This document shows positions 27,230-38,820 of a DNA stretch of 64,000 nt, piece after piece (within the stretch, counting starts at the first letter, position 1; every line of letters starts with the position of its first letter). Source of the DNA: Sporosarcina sp. P32b (lineage in GTDB: Bacteria; Bacillota; Bacilli; Bacillales_A; Planococcaceae); NCBI RefSeq assembly GCF_002743335.1, contig NZ_PDZB01000004.1:111385-175384 (forward strand), in the 5' to 3' direction. A model generated the notes under the pieces. It did no database searches and was not told the DNA's origin. It saw only the letters and a program-made list of their open reading frames with translations. Both the position numbers and the translations under genes were made by a program.

Positions 27230-28018
27230 TCAGACTAGCACAAGCTCTGTAGATTCTGATGCATCCGTATCATGCAAGTGAACAAATTCCCCTGCACGAA
27301 TGCCGCAATCTTCGAGGGTCTGTGCTACGCTCATGCGCGCCAAGTCTTTCATATTGTTATCTAAGCTAAGATGAGCTAAATAAATATGCGCTTCTTTTTG
27401 AGTTACTACTTCACTCATTGCGACAGCAGCATCTTCATTCGATACGTGGCCTACGTCACTTAGTATACGACGTTTGATAGACCATGGATAACGTCCCATC
27501 TGCAGCATGCTGACGTCGTGATTGCTTTCGAATACAAAGCTGTCAGCTCCGTGGATATGACCCTTCATACGGTCGCTGACGTAGCCTGTATCCGTAATAA
27601 TCGCCAGTTTGCGGTCGCCTTCATTGAACGTATAGAACATTGGGTCGGCTGCGTCATGGGATACAGCAAATGACTGGATATCCAGTGAGCCAAATGTTTT
27701 CACCGTTTCCATGTCAAAATGGAAACGCTGATCAACGGGAATCTCTCCTACTAGTCCGTCCATCGCCTGCCACGTTTTAGCGTTGGCATAAATAGGCGTT
27801 TTATATTTCCGGGCGAGTACGCCGATTCCTTTAATATGATCACTGTGTTCATGTGTGACGAAAATGCCGTCAATTTGTTTCATCGAGCGATTGATCGATC
27901 CAAGCAAACCTTCAATTTTCTTACCGCTCATGCCGGCATCTACGAGAAAAGCGTGCTCTTCTGTCTCTATATATAGCGAGTTGCCTGTACTACCACTCGC
28001 CAAAATGCTAAATCGCAT
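27230..28018 (-). CDS. walJ: Metallo-beta-lactamase-fold hydrolase WalJ (YycJ)
   Basis: A 262-residue protein with the metallo-beta-lactamase motif THEHSDH and later metal ligands in FAVSHDAAD and LAHLS. YycJ homologues are 5'-3' nucleases linked to mismatch repair and to coordination of division with replication. Cytoplasmic. AGGAG precedes the ATG. It is 11 bp downstream of walI. Confidence 0.92.
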   Translation of the reverse strand: MRFSILASGSTGNSLYIETEEHAFLVDAGMSGKKIEGLLGSINRSMKQIDGIFVTHEHSDHIKGIGVLARKYKTPIYANAKTWQAMDGLVGEIPVDQRFHFDMETVKTFGSLDIQSFAVSHDAADPMFYTFNEGDRKLAIITDTGYVSDRMKGHIHGADSFVFESNHDVSMLQMGRYPWSIKRRILSDVGHVSNEDAAVAMSEVVTQKEAHIYLAHLSLDNNMKDLARMSVAQTLEDCGIRAGEFVHLHDTDASESTELVLV

Positions 28019-28029
28019 GTGGAAAACTC

Positions 28030-28842
28030 CTATTCTGTTGGTTCTTCTAACATATCCGTTTGGAACTCAATGACTTTTCCTTCAATCGCATTGATGAAGT
28101 AATGTTCTATCGTTCCATCCTTCAATTTTACCTGAACATTCCACGTCGGTGCAAATACTTGAGTTTCTGTCAGCTGAACAAGTGTCGAATAACCCGATTT
28201 GACTTGCATAACAGTGGAATCGGGTTTCAGATAGCCACGTGTAACAAGTGAGGAGACCGCATCGTCTTGCGACAGTAAATCCTTTTTATGATTAAAACTC
28301 AAGAACTCGTCGAGCATACGTTGTTCGTAATGCGTGACTTCGCCTTCTTTGTCCCAGTGTATGATGAGCATGGCGTTTGGACTGTAGAAGATGGTTTCGT
28401 TCTTTACCCGTTGAAAGAATACGGCGCTCCGCTCTTCTTCGTCCACTTCCCAGAGCACGTAATCTTGGCCATTGAGCACATACTTCTTTAAGAACTCATC
28501 AAAATCATAATCGCCTTTCTCCTCAATTACTTTTACATCTTTTTTCATGTGGGATAGTAATCGTGATTTTTCGATTAAGACAACCGATTGATCACTTAAC
28601 TCTTCTAATTTCTCAGTAGGAAAGGTGGCAAGATGGGCCGACAAATACGAAACATCTTTCTTATTGAAAGGAATAGGATCATACGTAATATTCTCTAGTG
28701 CTAAGGTTTCTTCAACTGAAGTTTTACCGAGAATCTGCATATTTCCGACACCCATTTGCCTGTCCAAATACAGCCAATACAGAAAGACATTGAGAATTGA
28801 AAAGACGATGATAAAGATTGTTTTGGTTCTATTCCAATCCAA
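28030..28842 (-). CDS. walI: WalI (YycI), regulator of WalK
   Basis: A 270-residue membrane protein with a single N-terminal transmembrane helix (about 8-27) and an extracytoplasmic YycI domain. With WalH it holds the WalK kinase in check through their membrane helices in Bacillus. Its start overlaps the end of walH by 14 bp, indicating translational coupling. Confidence 0.92.
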   Translation of the reverse strand: MDWNRTKTIFIIVFSILNVFLYWLYLDRQMGVGNMQILGKTSVEETLALENITYDPIPFNKKDVSYLSAHLATFPTEKLEELSDQSVVLIEKSRLLSHMKKDVKVIEEKGDYDFDEFLKKYVLNGQDYVLWEVDEEERSAVFFQRVKNETIFYSPNAMLIIHWDKEGEVTHYEQRMLDEFLSFNHKKDLLSQDDAVSSLVTRGYLKPDSTVMQVKSGYSTLVQLTETQVFAPTWNVQVKLKDGTIEHYFINAIEGKVIEFQTDMLEEPTE

Positions 28843-30163
28843 TCATACCACCTCCTTGCAATTCTTCTGGAGTGAAGCGTAACCAGTTATCCTTAATGAG
28901 ATAATACCAGCAAGGCTGTAAAATAATTAATTCATCATCAATATCATGAATCATATAATAGCCTGGAGTGATTTCCTCGATCATATCAAAATCTAGTTCT
29001 TCTGATTCTCGTAAAGCATTCGCCACTTCTACTCCTGAAGGTAGTTCCAGCTTCTTTTGTTCCTGTTCAATTTCCACATCTAAAGTGTAGTATGGGCGTA
29101 TATATTTGAAGACGCGATCATCTCCCCATGTCTCCGTAATTTCACTCATCCCTGATTGATCACTAAAGACGGGCAAACCATCGACATATAGCTGGAAACG
29201 GACATAGCGGGAATATGGATTCATATAGGCATAGCGGAACTCATCCGTCCAACCACCATGTTCATTAATGAAATCGATAGTATTCAATAACAATTCTGAA
29301 GGGAGCATGAAATCCTGACTTTCCACTGCCGGCATGACATAATTCAACCTTTTGATCTCGGTATCGATATTCATGAAAGCATGATCATCTCCATATTCTT
29401 CATGCGTTGAGTCGACTTGATTACGCCGTACAGCATTGGGGTCACTGAATAACGCATCACGGAAACGTAATGGTTTGATCTCTTCTTGATAATACGTCTT
29501 CCCTATAGCGATGATAGGATCTTTTGGTACAGCAAGAAATGGTGCGTTGCCACGATCGATTTCCGTATACTCATCGAATGATTGACCGACATCCACTACG
29601 TTGCGCAGGAAGCTAGTTTTATTCGGTAGCGTCACTTGCATCTGATAATGTAAGCCGCTCATTTCACTGAGTAAATGAATAACTGGTGCTTGAGTCGATT
29701 GACTCCAATCAATGATTAGACGATTAAAGCTGGCTTCTGGAATATTTATGTCATCTACTAATAATACATTGTCATATACTTGCATGGGTACTTCACCCGT
29801 GAAGTAGAACGTCATTTGGCTTGGTTGCCGTAAGATTTGTGCAATATCAAACTTATTCATGTCTTGTCTTACTAGTTCAAGATCAGATAAATCCCATGTA
29901 TTCATTTCTGTCAGGATCCTGTCAATCTTTTCGGTATCCGTAGAGCCCAGTATCTGATCTTTTAAATTCGTGATGATTTTATATGGCTTAATGATTTCAT
30001 CGATTGTTTTCTTCTCAGAAATGGATATATCGACAGTCTGTAGTTTTTCCATTGGCTCGTAATTCGGTGAATAGTTCCAAATTGCAAAAGTGAATAGGAC
30101 ACTCAGTGAGACAAGCAACAACAATACGATGGATTTAATTGGTTCAATGTATTTCAATCCCAC
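28829..30163 (-). CDS. walH: WalH (YycH), regulator of WalK
   Basis: A 444-residue protein with an N-terminal transmembrane helix (about 10-30) and a large extracytoplasmic YycH domain. It acts with WalI on WalK. It overlaps walK by 10 bp at its 5' end and walI by 14 bp at its 3' end. Length is typical for the family. Confidence 0.92.
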   Translation of the reverse strand: MGLKYIEPIKSIVLLLLVSLSVLFTFAIWNYSPNYEPMEKLQTVDISISEKKTIDEIIKPYKIITNLKDQILGSTDTEKIDRILTEMNTWDLSDLELVRQDMNKFDIAQILRQPSQMTFYFTGEVPMQVYDNVLLVDDINIPEASFNRLIIDWSQSTQAPVIHLLSEMSGLHYQMQVTLPNKTSFLRNVVDVGQSFDEYTEIDRGNAPFLAVPKDPIIAIGKTYYQEEIKPLRFRDALFSDPNAVRRNQVDSTHEEYGDDHAFMNIDTEIKRLNYVMPAVESQDFMLPSELLLNTIDFINEHGGWTDEFRYAYMNPYSRYVRFQLYVDGLPVFSDQSGMSEITETWGDDRVFKYIRPYYTLDVEIEQEQKKLELPSGVEVANALRESEELDFDMIEEITPGYYMIHDIDDELIILQPCWYYLIKDNWLRFTPEELQGGGMIGLE

Positions 30164-31977
30164 TCACCGTCCTCTTGTTGTTCAAATGGCAACTTGAAGA
30201 AGATCGTCGTTCCTTTTCCTTCTTCACTCTGCGCCCAAATATCTCCTTTATGTGCCACAATCATTTCTTTAGCAATAGCAAGGCCGAGGCCAGTTCCACC
30301 AAGTGCACGGGAACGAGCTCTATCTGCACGATAGAAACGGTCGAAAATTCGATTGACATTGGATTTAGGAATCCCCATTCCATCGTCCGAAATCATTACT
30401 TTAATATAATCACCTGAGACCGTTACACCGAAGCGAACTTCTCCGCCATCCGGCGAATACTTCAAGGCGTTAGAAATGATATTGTCTAGTACTTGCGTTA
30501 ATTTGTCGGTATCGATCTCCACGAATAGGCTACTTGAATACAAATTCCGTGTGAATCGTACATTTTGCGACTTCGAAAACTCAAAGCGCTCAATAACAGC
30601 GTTGAAGAACCGGTTAAATTCCACCCATTCTTTATTCAATTCATATTCTTTACTGTCCATACGTGAAAGTTTTAGTAAGTCATTCACAAGACGGATCATT
30701 CGCTCGGTTTCATTTTGCGTAACATGTAAGAAATTCGGAGCAATCTCCTCATTGCGCCAAGCCCCTTCCGCCAATGCATCAAGATAACTACGCATTGTAG
30801 TAAGTGGTGTACGCAGTTCATGTGAAACATTTGAAACGAACTCACGACGTTCCATATCAATCTTCTCTTGCTCCGTATTATCATGCAATACGACAATTAA
30901 GCCGTTTACGAATCCTGTTTCGCGCTGGGTAACAGAAATAGTTGCCCGTAAAATATATGCTTGATCTTCTGTACTAAAGTCCAGTGGAATCGATTCTCTC
31001 ATCTGGATCAATTCCTCAAACGTATACTCATCGTCTATACCCAGAATGCTAGCGATAGGTCGATTGATGACAAGGTCATTCGTTACACCGAGCATTTGTA
31101 ATGCCGAGTCGTTAATTAAGCTAACTCGTCCTTTGCGGTCAGTTGAAATGACACCATCTGTCATGTTTTCTAGAACCGAGGCTAACTTTCGCCTTTCACT
31201 CTCAGTAGTGGACTGCGATTCTTGCAGCTGGTTAGTTAAGTGATTGAATGCGATGGCCAGCTGACCCATCTCATCCGATCCATACACTTTAACCTTTCGT
31301 GTGAAGTTCCCTTTGGCCATTGCCTGAGCTTGTCGCCGCATGTCTGAAATTGGTCGGGTAAATGCCCTGGCAATAAAGATCCCGACTATTATTGTAATAG
31401 TTAGAGACACAGCGGCCGCCCCTGCCAATATTCGATTGATTTCTTCAATTTGTTGAAAAACCGATTCAATATTGGCTTCCACATAGAGCGACCCTACAAT
31501 TTCATTGCCGTTAAAGATCGGTTTGGCTAAGGAAAGGACGCGATTATGAGATTGTGGATCAACCATCACGACATCTTTCATCGTCTCTGATGTAATAGTT
31601 TTTCTTACATTATCATTAGTCGAATGTTGGCCTACCCTCATTTGATTGTCGAATGAAGATGTCGCCAGAATGCGATACTTGGGGTTTATAACCTGTATTT
31701 CAATAATGTCATCTGAAGTGAACTCGACCAAGACATTTTTTAAGCTTTGTTCTAGTGTGGGATCACTGTCTTTACGTTTTTTTGTAATCTCTTCCCGCAC
31801 ACTGAACTCGACTAAATTCATACGGTCTACAATCGAATTCGTAAAGTTATCTTTTAATGTTTGTTCCAATTCACGAGCAAAATACAGCCCGATAATTTGC
31901 ATGGACACAAGTATAAGCAGGACATAAATCAAAACAAATTTAACTTGAATCGACCGAAAAAAACCTACCTTATGCAT
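30154..31977 (-). CDS. walK: Sensor histidine kinase WalK
   Basis: A 607-residue kinase: transmembrane helices at about 12-34 and 182-203 flank an extracytoplasmic Cache-like domain; then HAMP (about 203-255), PAS (about 265-370), the phosphorylated His386 in SHELRTPLTT, and the ATPase domain with DNIISNALKYSPDGG and GTGLGLAI. It controls cell-wall hydrolase genes together with WalR. Six bases separate it from walR. Confidence 0.96.
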   Translation of the reverse strand: MHKVGFFRSIQVKFVLIYVLLILVSMQIIGLYFARELEQTLKDNFTNSIVDRMNLVEFSVREEITKKRKDSDPTLEQSLKNVLVEFTSDDIIEIQVINPKYRILATSSFDNQMRVGQHSTNDNVRKTITSETMKDVVMVDPQSHNRVLSLAKPIFNGNEIVGSLYVEANIESVFQQIEEINRILAGAAAVSLTITIIVGIFIARAFTRPISDMRRQAQAMAKGNFTRKVKVYGSDEMGQLAIAFNHLTNQLQESQSTTESERRKLASVLENMTDGVISTDRKGRVSLINDSALQMLGVTNDLVINRPIASILGIDDEYTFEELIQMRESIPLDFSTEDQAYILRATISVTQRETGFVNGLIVVLHDNTEQEKIDMERREFVSNVSHELRTPLTTMRSYLDALAEGAWRNEEIAPNFLHVTQNETERMIRLVNDLLKLSRMDSKEYELNKEWVEFNRFFNAVIERFEFSKSQNVRFTRNLYSSSLFVEIDTDKLTQVLDNIISNALKYSPDGGEVRFGVTVSGDYIKVMISDDGMGIPKSNVNRIFDRFYRADRARSRALGGTGLGLAIAKEMIVAHKGDIWAQSEEGKGTTIFFKLPFEQQEDGEWD

Positions 31978-31983
31978 AAAGGC

Positions 31984-32694
31984 TTACTCCTGTTCCGGAT
32001 CGCGCAAGTAATAGCCTACACCACGTCTCGTGACGATCCAGCTTGGATGACTCGGCGTGTCTTCAATCTTTTCACGAAGACGTCGAATCGTTACATCGAC
32101 TGTTCGTACATCTCCGAAATAATCATAGCCCCATACGGTTTGTAGTAAATGCTCACGTGTCATCACTTGACCAATATGTTTAGCTAGGTAATACAGTAAT
32201 TCAAACTCACGATGCGTCAGTTCAATTGTAACTCCACGCTTTTGAACATAGTATGCATCAGGTTGGATAACAAGTTGACCTACCGTGATATCGTTTGTTT
32301 CTTCTTCCTGGTCTTCCGCTATAGTTCTTGCGTGACGACGCAGGTTGGCTTTAACTCGAGCAATTAATTCTCTTGTGCCGAATGGCTTAGTGACATAATC
32401 ATCTGCGCCTAGTTCAAGTCCTAAGACTTTATCGATTTCCGAGTCTTTGGCTGTCAACATAATAATAGGGAAATCATACTTTTTCCGTACTTCTCTACAG
32501 ACTTCCATGCCGTCTCGTTTAGGGAGCATGATATCAAGTAGCATAAGGTCTGGCTGGATCTCTTCTACACGGTTGATAGCATCTTCACCGTCGTATGCGC
32601 AAAAGACGTTAAAGCCCTCCTTTTTCAAATTAAATTCTATGATGTCTGCGATGGGTTTCTCATCGTCTACAATAAATATCGTTTTATTTTGCAT
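31984..32694 (-). CDS. walR: Response regulator WalR
   Basis: A 236-residue OmpR-type regulator: receiver domain with the phospho-acceptor Asp54 ([11 protein letters not shown]) and a C-terminal winged helix (about 135-234). It is the essential regulator of cell-wall turnover in low-GC Gram-positives. ATG 32694 is chosen over GTG 32712 since AAAGGA is correctly placed. It is first in the wal operon; I found no confident -35/-10 in 32713-32925. Confidence 0.96.
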   Translation of the reverse strand: MQNKTIFIVDDEKPIADIIEFNLKKEGFNVFCAYDGEDAINRVEEIQPDLMLLDIMLPKRDGMEVCREVRKKYDFPIIMLTAKDSEIDKVLGLELGADDYVTKPFGTRELIARVKANLRRHARTIAEDQEEETNDITVGQLVIQPDAYYVQKRGVTIELTHREFELLYYLAKHIGQVMTREHLLQTVWGYDYFGDVRTVDVTIRRLREKIEDTPSHPSWIVTRRGVGYYLRDPEQE

Positions 32695-32925
32695 GATTTG
32701 TTCCTTTCTCACCGTAATTGGCGATTAAATTTTCAGCTATTTTTTCTTTCCATGACTAAATTAAGTAATGTGAAATTGTGTGGTACATGGAACACTAATC
32801 TATCTCTTCTATGGTTACAGCCTGATTCTAAAGCTGAAATATATCTTTCCATATCCTTTAACTCTATCACGATTTGTGTAAAATCGCACTTTTTCAGATG
32901 GGGGCGGCTTGCTTGGAACGATGAA

Positions 32926-32974
32926 AAAACAGCGCGTCCTTTTCTACGGTGGTAGAAGAAGAGCGCGCTGTTTT
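32926..32974 (-). terminator. Intrinsic terminator of the rplI-dnaB unit
   Basis: AAAACAGCGCG (32926-32936) pairs with CGCGCTGTTTT (32964-32974), with an inner TTCTAC/GTAGAA stem. It overlaps the dnaB stop codon and has T-runs on both sides. Confidence 0.88.
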
Positions 32975-34331
32975 ATTCATAAGACGGAGGCGATTCGTGC
33001 TGACTCCAGTCGATATTAAGGAATTTATTGTATTCCTTTGCAAATGCTAACGTTACCGTACCAGTTGGGCCGTTACGTTGCTTGGCAATAATGATTTCAA
33101 TCATATTTTGCATTTCGGTTTCTTTATCATAGTAGTCTTCCCGGTAGAGGAAGGAGACGATATCGGCGTCTTGCTCAATACTTCCTGATTCCCGAAGGTC
33201 AGACATCATAGGGCGCTTATCTTGGCGTTGCTCTACACCCCGTGATAGCTGGGACAGCGCAACGACTGGGATTTTTAGTTCACGAGCTAATGCTTTTAAT
33301 GAACGGGAAATCTCAGATACTTCTTGCTGGCGATTGTCGCTGCCACGGCCGCTTCCCATGATCAGCTGCATGTAGTCAATCATCACCATACCGAGACCGT
33401 GTTCTTGTTGCAGACGTCTACATTTCGAACGGATTTCATTCACTCGCAGACCTGGACTGTCATCAATGAAAATTCCTGCATTTGATAACGACCCCATAGC
33501 CATTGTCAACTTGCGCCAGTCGTCAGCTTCAAGGTTTCCTGTACGCAGTACTTGTGCGTCAATGTTGCCTTCTGCACATAACATACGCATGACAAGCTGT
33601 TCGGCACCCATCTCTAAACTGAAGATCGCGACGTTCTCTTCTGTCTTCGTTGCCACGTTTTGCGCTACGTTCAACGCAAACGCGGTTTTACCAACAGAAG
33701 GACGAGCCGCCACGATAATCAAGTCATTACGCTGGAAGCCTGCCGTAATCTTATCCAAGTCACGGAATCCGGTTGGAATTCCTGTTACATCACCTTTACG
33801 TGTATGCAATAATTCAATATTGTCATACGTCTCCACTAATACATCTTTAATATGACGGAAGTCACCCGCATTTTTCCGATTGGACACTTCCATCATTTTC
33901 TTCTCGGCTTCACCAAGTAAGGCTTCTACTTCGTCTTCCCGTGTGTAGCCGTCTTCCACAATGTCAGTTGCAACGCGGATCAATCTGCGTAACAAAGCTT
34001 TTTCATCAACAATATTTGCATAATAGACGATGTTTGCAGCAGTCGGAACTGCGTTGGCAAGCTCTGTAATATACGAAATGCCCCCGACGTCTTCGAGCTC
34101 ATTTTTTACTTTGAGCTCTTCGGCGATTGTCACCAAATCGACTGGCTGACCTCTGTCATTCAATACAAGCATAGTTTCAAAAATCTTTTTATGCGCGATC
34201 CGATAGAAATCTTCCGGCATCAATATTTCAGATGCGGTTATCAGTGCCTGTGGTTCTAAAAATATTGCACCAAGAACCGACTGCTCTGCTTCGTTGTTAT
34301 GCGGAGGTGTGCGCTCGATCATCTGGTTCAA
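32973..34331 (-). CDS. dnaB: Replicative DNA helicase (DnaB; called DnaC in B. subtilis)
   Basis: A 452-residue hexameric helicase with an N-terminal DnaB domain and a RecA-like C-terminal domain carrying Walker A ARPSVGKTAFALN and Walker B MVMIDYMQL. It unwinds DNA at the fork. It follows rplI by 15 bp. In B. subtilis purA comes between this gene and walR; here there is no purA and the gap is only 278 bp. Confidence 0.97.
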   Translation of the reverse strand: MNQMIERTPPHNNEAEQSVLGAIFLEPQALITASEILMPEDFYRIAHKKIFETMLVLNDRGQPVDLVTIAEELKVKNELEDVGGISYITELANAVPTAANIVYYANIVDEKALLRRLIRVATDIVEDGYTREDEVEALLGEAEKKMMEVSNRKNAGDFRHIKDVLVETYDNIELLHTRKGDVTGIPTGFRDLDKITAGFQRNDLIIVAARPSVGKTAFALNVAQNVATKTEENVAIFSLEMGAEQLVMRMLCAEGNIDAQVLRTGNLEADDWRKLTMAMGSLSNAGIFIDDSPGLRVNEIRSKCRRLQQEHGLGMVMIDYMQLIMGSGRGSDNRQQEVSEISRSLKALARELKIPVVALSQLSRGVEQRQDKRPMMSDLRESGSIEQDADIVSFLYREDYYDKETEMQNMIEIIIAKQRNGPTGTVTLAFAKEYNKFLNIDWSQHESPPSYE

Positions 34332-34346
34332 GCTATTATCTCCTTA

Positions 34347-34793
34347 TCATTCTTCTGTAACATGCACTTTAAGTGTAGCTGTTACATCAGGGTGTAATTT
34401 GATCGGAACATTTGTAAAACCAAGTGCACGAATTGGCTCAGGTAATTCCATCTTACGGCGATCTACTTTAATTTTGTTTTGCTTTTCTAACGCTTGTCCA
34501 ATCTGCTTGGACGTAATAGAACCAAACAGACGACCATCTTCACCCGTTTTCGCCTGTAGCTCTACAGTCAACTTTTCAACTTGCTCTTTTAATTCTTTAG
34601 CTTCTGCCAATTCTGCAGCTGCATCCTTTTTCTGGCGATCCTTCTGGCCTTGCAATTTACTTAAATTACCTGGAGTCGCTTCAACTGCTACATTATTTTT
34701 CAATAAAAAGTTTTGTGCATATCCAGTTGAGACCTCTTTCACTTCACCTTTTTTACCTTTTCCTTTAACATCTTTTAAAAAAATAACTTTCAT
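34347..34793 (-). CDS. rplI: 50S ribosomal protein L9
   Basis: A 148-residue protein beginning [18 protein letters not shown], the conserved rRNA-binding N-domain, then a long connecting helix (about 40-75) and a C-domain. Start 34793 overlaps the gdpP stop in a TGATG arrangement, pointing to coupled translation. Confidence 0.97.
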   Translation of the reverse strand: MKVIFLKDVKGKGKKGEVKEVSTGYAQNFLLKNNVAVEATPGNLSKLQGQKDRQKKDAAAELAEAKELKEQVEKLTVELQAKTGEDGRLFGSITSKQIGQALEKQNKIKVDRRKMELPEPIRALGFTNVPIKLHPDVTATLKVHVTEE

Positions 34794-36766
34794 CATTCAT
34801 TTCCCCTCTCTACGTATTGATCTAGTGCGTCCTTTAACATAGTAATTGCTTCATCCATCGTGTCTACACTTAACTGGCAAGCAGAATTTGTTAAATGACC
34901 GCCACCACCCAACTCTTCCATAATGACTTGAACATTCAATTCGCCCAATGAGCGGGCGCTAATACCAATTCTTCCATCATCACGCTTTGCTACGACGAAT
35001 GATGCGGAAATACCTTGCATAGTCAATAAGATATCAGCTGTCTGCGCGATCAGTACGGAGCTATGAACAACATCTTCTAGACCTCTCGCAATCGCAATAT
35101 CTCCATTACCCGCAAATTCTACGGTTTCAATTAGTTTTGATCGTTCAATATATGTCGCAATATCTTCTTTTAGTAAACGCTGTACTAGTACGGTATCGGC
35201 ACCATTCGTTCGCAAATAGGAAGCGGCTTCGAATGTGCGAGAACCTGTCCTAAGTGTAAAGCTCTTCGTATCCACTACGATACCTGCTAGCATCGCTGTC
35301 GACTCTAACATTGTCAACTTCTCATTCTTTGGCTGATACTCCAGTAATTCCGTCACAAGTTCCGCTGTGGAAGATGCATAAGGCTCCATATAAACGAGCA
35401 CGGTGTTATTAATGAATTCTTCGCCTCGTCGGTGATGGTCAATTAATACAACCTTCTGGGCCTTATCCAGTACACGCTCATCTATAACCATACTTGGCTT
35501 ATGTGTATCGACAATAACGACCAACGAACGCTCCGTCATCAATTCCAACGCCTCTTCAGGCATCACCATATGGTCATATAATTCTTCATCTTGCTGTACT
35601 TCATCCATCAAACGGCTAACACTAGCATCGAGCTGATCAAAATTAACGACGACATAGCCTTCAACGCCGTTCATCCTTGCCATCTTACGTACACCAATCG
35701 ATGCACCTATCGCATCCATGTCAGGCATTTTATGACCCATAATGAACACACGGTCACTATCTTGGATTAAATCACGTAGTGCGTGTGAAATGACACGTGC
35801 GCGTACACGTGTACGTTTTTCAACAGGATTTGTCTTACCACCATAGAATTTCAGTTTCCCATCATGGTGTTTAATTGCTACTTGGTCACCGCCACGCCCT
35901 AGAACTAGATCCAGGCTCGACTGAGCTAACTCACCAAGCTCTGTAAGCGACGTAGTACCTGTCCCTACCCCAATACTCAACGTAAGTGAAACACTGTGTT
36001 TAGATGTGTTCTCACGAATCGTATCGAGCAACGCGAACTTAGTCTTCTCCAATAGTTCTAGTGTACCTTCATTGAAAACAGCCAAGAAGCGCTCAGAAGA
36101 AATTCGTTTTACGAAGATCCCATATTCATCTGCCCATTGATTGACCAATGAGGTAACGAGTGAGTTCATCTGGCTTCGTGTCTGGTCGTCCATTGTCTGA
36201 GACAATTCATCATAGTTATCGACCAATAAAATCCCAATCGTCGTTCGATCAGCATAGTAAAGGGATTGTATCTTTAAGCGTTCTGTTACGTCAAATAGAT
36301 AGATCAATTTCTCTTCCGGTTTATAGTACACGCGGTACGAGCGATCATTCAATACGATGACATCTTGCTCACTGTCTTCTCTAATGACTTGACGAAATGC
36401 TTCATTCATTTCGTAGAGCTGTGAACCAATCCAAGTCTTGTCGGGATATATCGAATTGATAAATGGATTGACCCACTCTACTAATTGCTTATCATTCAGC
36501 AAAATAATCCCAATTGGTAATTCCAGCAACGCTTCTTCTCCTACCCTTTTCATCCGGTAGGATAAGGTTTCAATATATTTCTCTGTTTCCAGATAGTTCT
36601 CATTCTCTACTTTCCAAGCGGTACCTAGAGCAAGCGCATAAGCAACTGCAAAAAACAGTCCTACCCAAAAGTTTAATAACATTAGTAGTACGGAACCTAC
36701 CGCTCCAAGTAGAGACAAGAATGCTAACGGAATTCGTATCCCACGTTTTTTATAAAATAAATTCAA
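34793..36766 (-). CDS. gdpP: Cyclic-di-AMP phosphodiesterase GdpP
   Basis: A 657-residue membrane protein: two transmembrane helices (about 10-55), a PAS-like domain (about 75-165), a degenerate GGDEF domain (about 170-300, with GRGGDQ) and a DHH/DHHA1 catalytic module (about 335-650) with [19 protein letters not shown] and [10 protein letters not shown]. It breaks c-di-AMP and so tunes potassium uptake, wall stress and beta-lactam tolerance. It is between yybS and rplI. Confidence 0.96.
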   Translation of the reverse strand: MNLFYKKRGIRIPLAFLSLLGAVGSVLLMLLNFWVGLFFAVAYALALGTAWKVENENYLETEKYIETLSYRMKRVGEEALLELPIGIILLNDKQLVEWVNPFINSIYPDKTWIGSQLYEMNEAFRQVIREDSEQDVIVLNDRSYRVYYKPEEKLIYLFDVTERLKIQSLYYADRTTIGILLVDNYDELSQTMDDQTRSQMNSLVTSLVNQWADEYGIFVKRISSERFLAVFNEGTLELLEKTKFALLDTIRENTSKHSVSLTLSIGVGTGTTSLTELGELAQSSLDLVLGRGGDQVAIKHHDGKLKFYGGKTNPVEKRTRVRARVISHALRDLIQDSDRVFIMGHKMPDMDAIGASIGVRKMARMNGVEGYVVVNFDQLDASVSRLMDEVQQDEELYDHMVMPEEALELMTERSLVVIVDTHKPSMVIDERVLDKAQKVVLIDHHRRGEEFINNTVLVYMEPYASSTAELVTELLEYQPKNEKLTMLESTAMLAGIVVDTKSFTLRTGSRTFEAASYLRTNGADTVLVQRLLKEDIATYIERSKLIETVEFAGNGDIAIARGLEDVVHSSVLIAQTADILLTMQGISASFVVAKRDDGRIGISARSLGELNVQVIMEELGGGGHLTNSACQLSVDTMDEAITMLKDALDQYVERGNE

Positions 36767-36777
36767 TATCTCATCTC

Positions 36778-37716
36778 CTACGCTCTCTTGTCTTTATCTA
36801 TCCATGTACGAATGTTAATGGCGATATCCAAAACACCCAACATTACGGTGAAGGGACTGAGGAACATGGCGAATAATGTAGCTAGCACGTTGACGATTAT
36901 TGGAAGCTTCATCTTGCGCAATGCATAGTAAATTAACGCCAAACCTTGTAAGAAGAATAAGAATCTAAAGATGAGAATGGCATTTGCCTCCATTAGATAA
37001 AACGTCGTTCCTTGTTCCGGCTGCGACAAAATGGAAATCAACAGTAATGCTAGATAGGCTAGTACCGTTGCAAATGGAAGACGCATGTTAAGGAAGGAAG
37101 CAAACTTAGGAACTTCAAAACGTAAACGTGTTGCAACCGCCAAAATGGGCATAACAAACATGTAGGCAGTTACAAAAACAGACAAGATGAACAGAGAAGG
37201 CACAATGGTTTGGTAATACGTAAATGCCTCGGCCACAGTTCGCTCAATTTCTCTTGTTGAATTTCCCATTCCGGATAGAATGACAAGTGCTTCCTGCTGT
37301 ATAGCTGAAAATTGTTGCATCAACTGTTCAATGGGGTTGATTTTCATGAACCACACAGTGCCTAGATACAATAGACTCAATGAAATGAGCAATGTGACAC
37401 CGGTTGCCATATATACATAAAGTTTCGTCTTGCCTGTTCGTACGGTATCACCGATAACGAATCCAACAGCACTTAAGACAATTGCTGCTGGTATGGAAAG
37501 CAAGCCACCAATCAATAATGTGATAAGCCATGTACACATCGCGACCATCAGCGTAGAGACACGGTCATAGCGCAAACGATAAATCGTAATGGGCAATGGA
37601 ACGAGTAACAATGTCAATAAGCCGAGTAATGGTACGTATAAAGTCATTGCCAGTAATATGGCGAAGAGTGCTACCATCATCGCACCGTACGTAATTCTAC
37701 TTGCTTGATCTTGCAT
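36778..37716 (-). CDS. yybS: DUF2232 membrane protein (YybS)
   Basis: A 312-residue polytopic membrane protein with about eight hydrophobic segments, matching DUF2232/YybS by position next to gdpP and by its start MQDQASRITYGAMMVALFAI. It resembles ECF-transporter S components in topology, but no substrate is known. ATG 37734 is an alternative start; GGGG upstream of 37716 slightly favours the shorter form. Confidence 0.85.
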   Translation of the reverse strand: MQDQASRITYGAMMVALFAILLAMTLYVPLLGLLTLLLVPLPITIYRLRYDRVSTLMVAMCTWLITLLIGGLLSIPAAIVLSAVGFVIGDTVRTGKTKLYVYMATGVTLLISLSLLYLGTVWFMKINPIEQLMQQFSAIQQEALVILSGMGNSTREIERTVAEAFTYYQTIVPSLFILSVFVTAYMFVMPILAVATRLRFEVPKFASFLNMRLPFATVLAYLALLLISILSQPEQGTTFYLMEANAILIFRFLFFLQGLALIYYALRKMKLPIIVNVLATLFAMFLSPFTVMLGVLDIAINIRTWIDKDKRA

Positions 37717-37924
37717 ATCCACGCCCCAATTCATTCACTGCTTCTTTTGCCACCTATTGATTATAAAGGGACAAAGTGTTGCATTCCTTAATTCATATAA
37801 AGCTGCAATCATCCTTCTAATTGTATCACGATTCGACGTGAAATCAAAAATACAGGCAGTTGCGGTTTCCAGTAAAGTGGATGCGCAATGGACTATGGAT
37901 TGTATGATTTTCCAGATAAATAAA

Positions 37925-37963
37925 AAACCGCCACTGACTGAGTAACTCAGTCAGTGGCGGTTT
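37925..37963. terminator. Terminator of the rpsF-ssb-rpsR operon
   Basis: An 18-bp perfect stem (37925-37942 with 37946-37963) with AAA and TTT flanks, immediately after rpsR. Confidence 0.92.
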
Positions 37964-37968
37964 ATATA

Positions 37969-38205
37969 TTACCGCTCTTCAGATACGAACGGAAGAAGTG
38001 CCATGATGCGTGCACGTTTGATTGCGACCGTCAATTTACGTTGGTATTTAGCGCTTGTACCAGTAACTCGACGAGGCAACATCTTTCCGCGCTCAGAGAT
38101 AAACTTCTTCAACAAATCTACATCTTTATAGTCGATGTGAGTAATGTGGTTAGAAGTAAAATAGCAAACCTTACGGCGTTTGCGACCTCCACGACGTGGT
38201 GCCAT
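37969..38205 (-). CDS. rpsR: 30S ribosomal protein S18
   Basis: A 78-residue basic protein: [11 protein letters not shown] near the N-terminus and [18 protein letters not shown] in the middle are conserved. It binds S6 and 16S rRNA. It is the last gene of the rpsF-ssb-rpsR operon. Confidence 0.97.
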   Translation of the reverse strand: MAPRRGGRKRRKVCYFTSNHITHIDYKDVDLLKKFISERGKMLPRRVTGTSAKYQRKLTVAIKRARIMALLPFVSEER

Positions 38206-38250
38206 AATTGTTGTCCTCCTTCCTATTTACGTATTAAATGAACCGTTCTA

Positions 38251-38772
38251 TCAGAATGGCAAGTCGTCATCTGTTACTTCAATCGGACCGCCGCCTGGCT
38301 GGAATGGATCATTATCAACACGTGTCATATTTTGCTGATTCGGTTGGTAGGATTGCTGGTTATTGTATCCTTGTCCTTGGTCTTGAGAAGGTGCGTTATA
38401 AGAAGGAGCTCCACCACCATAAGATGGCGTTTGCTGACGTTCTGTATTGGCACTTCTTGGTTCCAGGAATTGAGTACTATCCGCAACAACTTCTGTCGTG
38501 TAAACACGCTTACCGTCTTGACCTTCGAAGCTGCCCGTCTGTATACGGCCATCCACTCCGGCTAGACTTCCTTTTCGTAAGTAATTCGCGATATTCTCAG
38601 CCTGTTTACGCCAAGCTACACACGTGATGAAATCCGCTTCCCGTTCTCCTTGGGCATTAGCGAACGCACGGTTCACTGCCAGTGTAAAACGTGTTACAGC
38701 AATTCCAGTTTGTGTATACTTCAGCTCAGGGTCTTTTGTTAATCGGCCAACTAAAACGACACGGTTTATCAT
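38251..38772 (-). CDS. ssb: Single-stranded DNA-binding protein
   Basis: A 173-residue SSB: OB fold (about 1-105; [20 protein letters not shown]), a Gln/Gly/Asn-rich linker (about 115-160) and the acidic tip DDDLPF that recruits replication and repair proteins. The position between rpsF and rpsR is the canonical one for Bacillales. Confidence 0.97.
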   Translation of the reverse strand: MINRVVLVGRLTKDPELKYTQTGIAVTRFTLAVNRAFANAQGEREADFITCVAWRKQAENIANYLRKGSLAGVDGRIQTGSFEGQDGKRVYTTEVVADSTQFLEPRSANTERQQTPSYGGGAPSYNAPSQDQGQGYNNQQSYQPNQQNMTRVDNDPFQPGGGPIEVTDDDLPF

Positions 38773-38820
38773 TCAGAATCAAACCTCCCTCATCATAAAT
38801 TTATTAGATTTTATATCAGA

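Noticed and set aside
30816..30831. A parS-like sequence in walK
   Set aside because: It has about four mismatches to the 16-bp consensus, including the central CACGTG, so it is not credible as a ParB site.
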